Shown here piece after piece: positions 5,946 through 7,998 of a DNA stretch of 7,998 nt. The DNA comes from an uncultured Bacillota bacterium (GTDB taxonomy: Bacteria; Bacillota; Clostridia; Peptostreptococcales; Anaerovoracaceae), in contig CAMOXP010000056.1 in the NCBI GenBank assembly GCA_946629205.1, positions 1-7,998 of the forward strand, in the 5' to 3' direction. Position numbers and translations under genes: made by a program. Numbering within the stretch: the stretch's first letter is position 1; every line of letters starts with the position of its first letter. The notes beneath the pieces were generated by a model that saw nothing but the letters and a program-made list of their open reading frames with translations, did no database searches and was not told the DNA's origin.

Positions 5946-6858
5946 TGTTCTTTACTCCTTCCACTGTCTTCTGCAGAGTTTCCATATCGCTCACACGATA
6001 CATCTTGACGTCCTTTGAAATCCTTGTGATCATGGAAGTCAGCGCCTTGCCCGGTCCCAGTTCGATGAACGTATCAACGCCTTCATCGATCATGTTCCTG
6101 ACAAGCTTCTTCCAGTAGACAGGATTGATGATCTGTTCCACGAGAAGCTGTTTGTAGTCGCCCTCATAAGGAAGCGCCGTGCGGTTGGAATATACCGGGA
6201 TATTCACAGTGCCGATCTCAGCGTCCGCGAGGAATGTTGCAAAATCCTCCGCAGCCTGGTTCATATACGGTGAGTGGAACGCGCCGCTGACATCCAGGAT
6301 CTTGGCGAGTCCGCGCTCGGCCTTGACGTCATCTGCCATCTGCTGCAGCTGTTCCTTGTCGCCTGCGACGGAAACTTGTCCGTCACTGTTGTAGTTGACC
6401 GGATAAAGGTCCGGATACTTCGCGCAGATTTCCTCAACTTTATCGTCCTGCAGTTTCAGGACTGCAGCCATTCCGGTTTCGTGCGCTTCCGAGGCGATCT
6501 GCATGAGTCTGCCTCTTTCTGCTACGACTCTGGTTCCTTCTTCGATCGTCATGGCGCCTGCATATGTGAGCGCAGCCAGTTCTCCCAAAGAATACCCTGC
6601 CGCCATATCAGCGTGGATGCCTTCTGCTTCAAGAGCTGCCGCCATGGCCAGATCTACGGTATATACGCAAGGCTGCGTATTCTTCGTCTGCATCAGTTCA
6701 GCCGCATCTGCTTCGAAACACTGCGCGCTGGTCTCAGGGCTTACTGCATCCGCCTTTGTGAATACTTCACGGGCTTCCGGTACCGCGTCATATACGTCCT
6801 TGCCCATGCCCACACTCTGGGCGCCCTGGCCTGCAAATACAAAAGCTATTTTTCCCAT
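5938..6858 (-). CDS. fabD: Malonyl-CoA:ACP transacylase (FabD)
   Basis: FabD transfers malonyl from CoA to ACP, supplying the extender for the condensing enzymes. The 306-aa length is normal. It has the N-terminal AGQGAQ (9-14), the nucleophile Ser90 in GYSLGE (88-93), Arg115 in ERGRLM, which binds the malonyl carboxylate, the catalytic His195 in GAFHSPYM, and ELGPGKALTSMI (266-277) near the C-terminus. The residue before the nucleophile is Tyr89, where GHSLGE is the usual motif. All catalytic positions are otherwise intact. Its ATG overlaps the end of fabK by 13 nt in another frame, and AGGAG (6869-6873) sits 10 nt upstream inside fabK. This indicates coupled expression. Confidence 0.95.
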   Translation of the reverse strand: MGKIAFVFAGQGAQSVGMGKDVYDAVPEAREVFTKADAVSPETSAQCFEADAAELMQTKNTQPCVYTVDLAMAAALEAEGIHADMAAGYSLGELAALTYAGAMTIEEGTRVVAERGRLMQIASEAHETGMAAVLKLQDDKVEEICAKYPDLYPVNYNSDGQVSVAGDKEQLQQMADDVKAERGLAKILDVSGAFHSPYMNQAAEDFATFLADAEIGTVNIPVYSNRTALPYEGDYKQLLVEQIINPVYWKKLVRNMIDEGVDTFIELGPGKALTSMITRISKDVKMYRVSDMETLQKTVEGVKNNG

Positions 6859-7790
6859 TTTCTAAGTTCTCCTAATACTCTGTCTGCGTCCTGCATAAGG
6901 TCTGCGATGATTTCCGCGCATGTCTGCTCTTTTGTGACCATGCCCGCGCTCTGTCCTGCCAGGAAGCAGCCTTCCTTCTCATCTCCTTCGACAACGGCCA
7001 TGCGCAGTCTGCCTGCTGCAAACTGATCGAGTTCCTCATCGGAAATGTCCGTGTACTCGATCTTGCCGTACTCTCTGGCAAACTGGTTCTTGATGCTTCT
7101 GACCGGATGTCCCAGTCTCCTGCCTGTTACGACCGTGGCAGTGTCGCCTGCCTTGAAGACTTTCTTTCTGTAGTTCTCGTGGATATTGCATTCTTTAGCG
7201 GAGAGGAATCTAGTCCCGAGCTGGACTGCCTCCGCGCCCAGTGACAGCGCCGCTGCGATGCCGCGTCCGTCCGCAATGCCGCCTGCTGCGATGACCGGCA
7301 GATCCACTGCGTCGCATACCTGCGGCACCAGCGTCATTGTTGCCAGTTCTCCGATATGGCCGCCGCTCTCACCGCCTTCGGCGATGACTGCAAAAGCTCC
7401 GGTTCTCGCTGCCATCTTGGCAAAGGTCACGGAAGGAACGACAGGAATGACTTTGACGCCCGCTTCGTTCCAGAGGCTCATGTATTTACCTGCATTGCCG
7501 GCGCCTGTGGTGACGACCTTGACGTCCTCCTCGACGACCATCTGCGCGATCTCATCCGCAAACGGGCTGAGCAGCATGATGTTCAGACCGAACGGCTTGC
7601 TGGTCATTTCCTTCGCCTTTCTGACCTGACCTCTTACGTACTCAGTGTCCGCATTACCTGCAGCGATGATGCCCAGGCCGCCTGCATTCGAAACAGCCGC
7701 AGCCAGATCCGCATCCGCGATCCACGCCATGCCGCCCTGAAAAATCGGGTATTCGATACCCAGCATTTCAGCTATTCTTCCTTTTTTCAT
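6846..7790 (-). CDS. fabK: Enoyl-ACP reductase II (FabK, FMN-dependent)
   Basis: FabK catalyses the last step of each elongation cycle, reducing trans-2-enoyl-ACP with NAD(P)H through bound FMN. It is a TIM-barrel protein of the 2-nitropropane dioxygenase-like family, unrelated to FabI. Motifs in the 314-aa product are PIFQGGMAWIAD (15-26), NAGGLGIIAAG (35-45), GLNIMLLSP (68-76), the active-site GGESGGHIG with His145, and the phosphate-binding AAGGIADGRGIAAALSLGA (168-186) followed by VQLGTRFL. I set the start at the ATG at 7790. GGAGA at 7798-7802 is 7 nt upstream, which is ideal. A TTG two codons further upstream (7796) would leave only 1 nt from that Shine-Dalgarno. The gene follows acpP after an 85-nt gap with a stem-loop and overlaps fabD. 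FabK-bearing bacteria are generally insensitive to FabI inhibitors such as triclosan. Confidence 0.95.
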   Translation of the reverse strand: MKKGRIAEMLGIEYPIFQGGMAWIADADLAAAVSNAGGLGIIAAGNADTEYVRGQVRKAKEMTSKPFGLNIMLLSPFADEIAQMVVEEDVKVVTTGAGNAGKYMSLWNEAGVKVIPVVPSVTFAKMAARTGAFAVIAEGGESGGHIGELATMTLVPQVCDAVDLPVIAAGGIADGRGIAAALSLGAEAVQLGTRFLSAKECNIHENYRKKVFKAGDTATVVTGRRLGHPVRSIKNQFAREYGKIEYTDISDEELDQFAAGRLRMAVVEGDEKEGCFLAGQSAGMVTKEQTCAEIIADLMQDADRVLGELRKWEK

Positions 7791-7826
7791 AATCAATTCT
7801 CCATGCTATTTCCGCTAATTGTGAAT

Positions 7827-7851
7827 TGACGGCCCCATAAAGCGGCCGTCA
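7827..7851 (-). promoter_or_regulatory. Intercistronic stem-loop between acpP and fabK
   Basis: TGACGGCC (7827-7834) pairs perfectly with GGCCGTCA (7844-7851), an 8-bp GC-rich stem with a 9-nt loop. It is the only hairpin of this strength I see inside the operon. On the minus strand the following bases are ATTCACAATT, not a proper U-run, so it is not a convincing full terminator. A processing or mRNA-stabilising element, or a leaky terminator that keeps acpP mRNA in excess over the enzymes, would fit. The function is inferred. Confidence 0.6.
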
Positions 7852-7875
7852 TTTCATCTTCTTTATTGTCAATGA

Positions 7876-7998
7876 TTAGTTCATCTTCTCTTCTACGAAT
7901 TTGATGAGCTCGTCGACTGTTTCCAGATCTCTGTCGAGGTCCATCTGAACGCCGAGTTCCTCTTCGATTTTCATAACCAGTTCTACTGCATCCAGTGA
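7876..7998 (-). CDS. acpP: Acyl carrier protein, C-terminal part (cut by the window edge)
   Basis: ACP carries the growing acyl chain on a 4'-phosphopantetheine arm and serves every enzyme in this operon. Only the last 40 residues are present, starting SLDAVELVMK and ending FVEEKMN before a TAA at 7876-7878. The first codon in the window is the Ser of the universal DSL motif, the expected phosphopantetheine site. Its Asp lies just outside. The recognition helix II (LDAVELVMKIEEELG) is acidic, as needed for docking to FAS enzymes. The downstream part reads DLDRDLETVDELIKFVEEK, the usual helix III/IV region. It is the most upstream gene visible in the operon, 85 nt before fabK. The call is firm despite the truncation because of sequence and context. 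Confidence 0.9.
   Translation of the reverse strand, partial: SLDAVELVMKIEEELGVQMDLDRDLETVDELIKFVEEKMN

Noticed and set aside
6274..7026. 250-codon open frame on the + strand antisense to fabK and fabD
   Set aside because: It has no recognisable domain, a Cys/Arg/Ser-rich composition typical of reverse-frame shadows, and lies wholly opposite two well-supported genes.
7791..7796. TTG start two codons upstream of the fabK ATG
   Set aside because: It leaves only 1 nt after the GGAGA motif, while the ATG at 7790 has ideal spacing.
7867..7872. Perfect TTGACA on the minus strand, possible -35 box of a fabK promoter
   Set aside because: No TATAAT-like sequence lies 16-18 nt downstream; that position falls in the GC-rich hairpin. 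The match overlaps the bases just after the acpP stop and is probably chance.

Overview
The window looks like chromosomal DNA from an anaerobic Firmicute of the class Clostridia. The evidence is a FabK-type (FMN) enoyl-ACP reductase in place of FabI, a MarR-family FabT-like regulator in the fatty-acid cluster, a TrpB2-type tryptophan synthase beta chain, strong AGGAG ribosome binding sites and dense translational coupling. No genus can be assigned from this sequence. I see no mobile element, CRISPR array, rRNA or tRNA.

Layout. Positions 1-288 are an AT-rich leader region. It holds a Rho-independent terminator (43-76), a 13-codon open frame with its own Shine-Dalgarno and a single Trp codon (94-135), and two small inverted repeats just before the trpB2 start. 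The + strand gene trpB2 (289-1662) follows. It converges on the minus-strand fatty-acid operon, and a long bidirectional terminator (1709-1752) separates the two.

The rest of the window, read on the minus strand from the right edge, is a type II fatty-acid synthesis (FAS II) operon. Its order is acpP (3' end only; the first codon in the window is the Ser expected to carry phosphopantetheine), fabK, fabD, fabG, fabF copy 1, fabZ, fabF copy 2, and a marR/fabT-like regulator. Junctions are very tight: fabK/fabD overlap by 13 nt, fabD/fabG by 8 nt and fabF1/fabZ by 8 nt, while fabZ/fabF2 are 2 nt apart and fabF2/fabT 1 nt apart. Only two gaps are longer. The acpP-fabK gap (85 nt) contains a stem-loop. 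The fabG-fabF1 gap (57 nt) contains three evenly spaced Shine-Dalgarno motifs. No acc (acetyl-CoA carboxylase) gene interrupts the visible part, and fabH would be expected beyond the right edge.

How it works together. FabD loads malonyl onto ACP. FabF1 and FabF2 condense, FabG reduces the ketone, FabZ dehydrates and FabK reduces the enoyl group. The FabT-like protein probably represses the operon in response to acyl-ACP. All enzymes keep their catalytic residues.

The points most worth a second look are the Trp-containing leader ORF before trpB2, the paired fabZ-fabF2 unit (possibly a FabN/FabO-like unsaturated fatty-acid branch), the tandem Shine-Dalgarno array before fabF1, and the regulator at the end of the operon rather than its head.
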